This document shows positions 6,306 to 6,484 of a DNA stretch of 6,484 bases, one piece after another. Position 1 is the first letter of the stretch. Each line of letters starts with the position of its first letter. Source of the stretch: an uncultured Porphyromonas sp. (GTDB taxonomy: Bacteria; Bacteroidota; Bacteroidia; Bacteroidales; Porphyromonadaceae). The notes beneath the pieces are model-generated. The model was not told the DNA's origin. It did not search any database and saw only the letters and a program-made list of their open reading frames with translations. The stretch lies in contig CAMFNC010000058.1 of the NCBI GenBank assembly GCA_945965245.1, positions 1 through 6,484 of the forward strand. The letters run 5' to 3'. The translations under genes and the position numbers were made by a program.

Positions 6306-6341
6306 ATCCTAAAAGCAAACCCGTTTCCGTTGTTTGCGCTG

Positions 6342-6371
6342 CAAAGATAAGCATTTATCTGAAACTCGCAA
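6342..6371 (-). promoter_or_regulatory. Bacteroidetes-type promoter for tRNA-Lys
   Basis: On the - strand TTG (6371-6369) is followed after 19 nt by TATCTTTG (6349-6342). This matches the primary sigma factor consensus of Bacteroidetes, TTTG (-33) and TAnnTTTG (-7). The predicted transcript start is near 6335, about 30 nt before the tRNA 5' end at 6305. It is the clearest lineage marker in the window. Confidence 0.82.
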
Positions 6372-6484
6372 GGCTTTTTCTATAGAAAATTCAATTAAAA
6401 TTTATCAATATGGCTTTTTTCGGACATGCAGGACTACCTTTCGGATGCTCTATTGATGAAAGTCCAATATAAAAGCATTTAGCG

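Noticed and set aside
1..6484. CRISPR arrays, insertion sequences, phage genes or defence systems
   Set aside because: No direct-repeat arrays, transposase-like frames, terminal inverted repeats or phage-type proteins were seen. Almost all of 1-6088 is a metabolic operon.

Overview
The window looks like a chromosomal segment of an anaerobic, amino-acid-fermenting member of the Bacteroidales. Three things support this. The tRNA gene has a promoter of the Bacteroidetes type (TTG, 19 nt, TATCTTTG). No gene start has an obvious Shine-Dalgarno sequence. The coding sequence is of balanced GC, prefers CTG/TTG/TCC over TTA/CTA/TCA, and is flanked by AT-rich spacers. The genus cannot be fixed from the sequence alone.

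Positions 1-6088 hold seven co-directional genes on the + strand, six complete and the first cut by the window edge. In order they are: the C-terminal part of the glutamate mutase large subunit (glmE); 3-methylaspartate ammonia-lyase; an AtuA-family protein (452 aa); a DUF4387 protein (105 aa); a P-loop protein with a C-terminal stretch resembling the alanyl-tRNA synthetase second additional domain (316 aa); and the alpha and beta subunits of a class I fumarase-type [4Fe-4S] hydro-lyase. Spacers are 14-45 nt except for a 106-nt gap between glmE and the ammonia-lyase gene, which contains a small GC-rich hairpin. A strong intrinsic terminator (6107-6142) closes the set, so this is probably one operon whose promoter, with the small mutase subunit glmS and the reactivase, lies upstream of the window.

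The recognised genes give the first steps of the methylaspartate route of glutamate fermentation: L-glutamate to (2S,3S)-3-methylaspartate (mutase), to mesaconate plus ammonia (ammonia-lyase), to (S)-citramalate (hydro-lyase, here more likely a mesaconase than a housekeeping fumarase). No citramalate lyase or CoA-dependent equivalent precedes the terminator. Three proteins of unknown biochemical role (AtuA family, DUF4387, P-loop/SAD-like) sit between the ammonia-lyase and the hydro-lyase. That uncharacterised trio is the most interesting content of the window.

To the right, on the - strand and converging on the operon, is a tRNA-Lys(UUU) gene with its own promoter and its own intrinsic terminator. 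The last ~110 nt are AT-rich with no convincing gene; only very short open frames touch the right edge.
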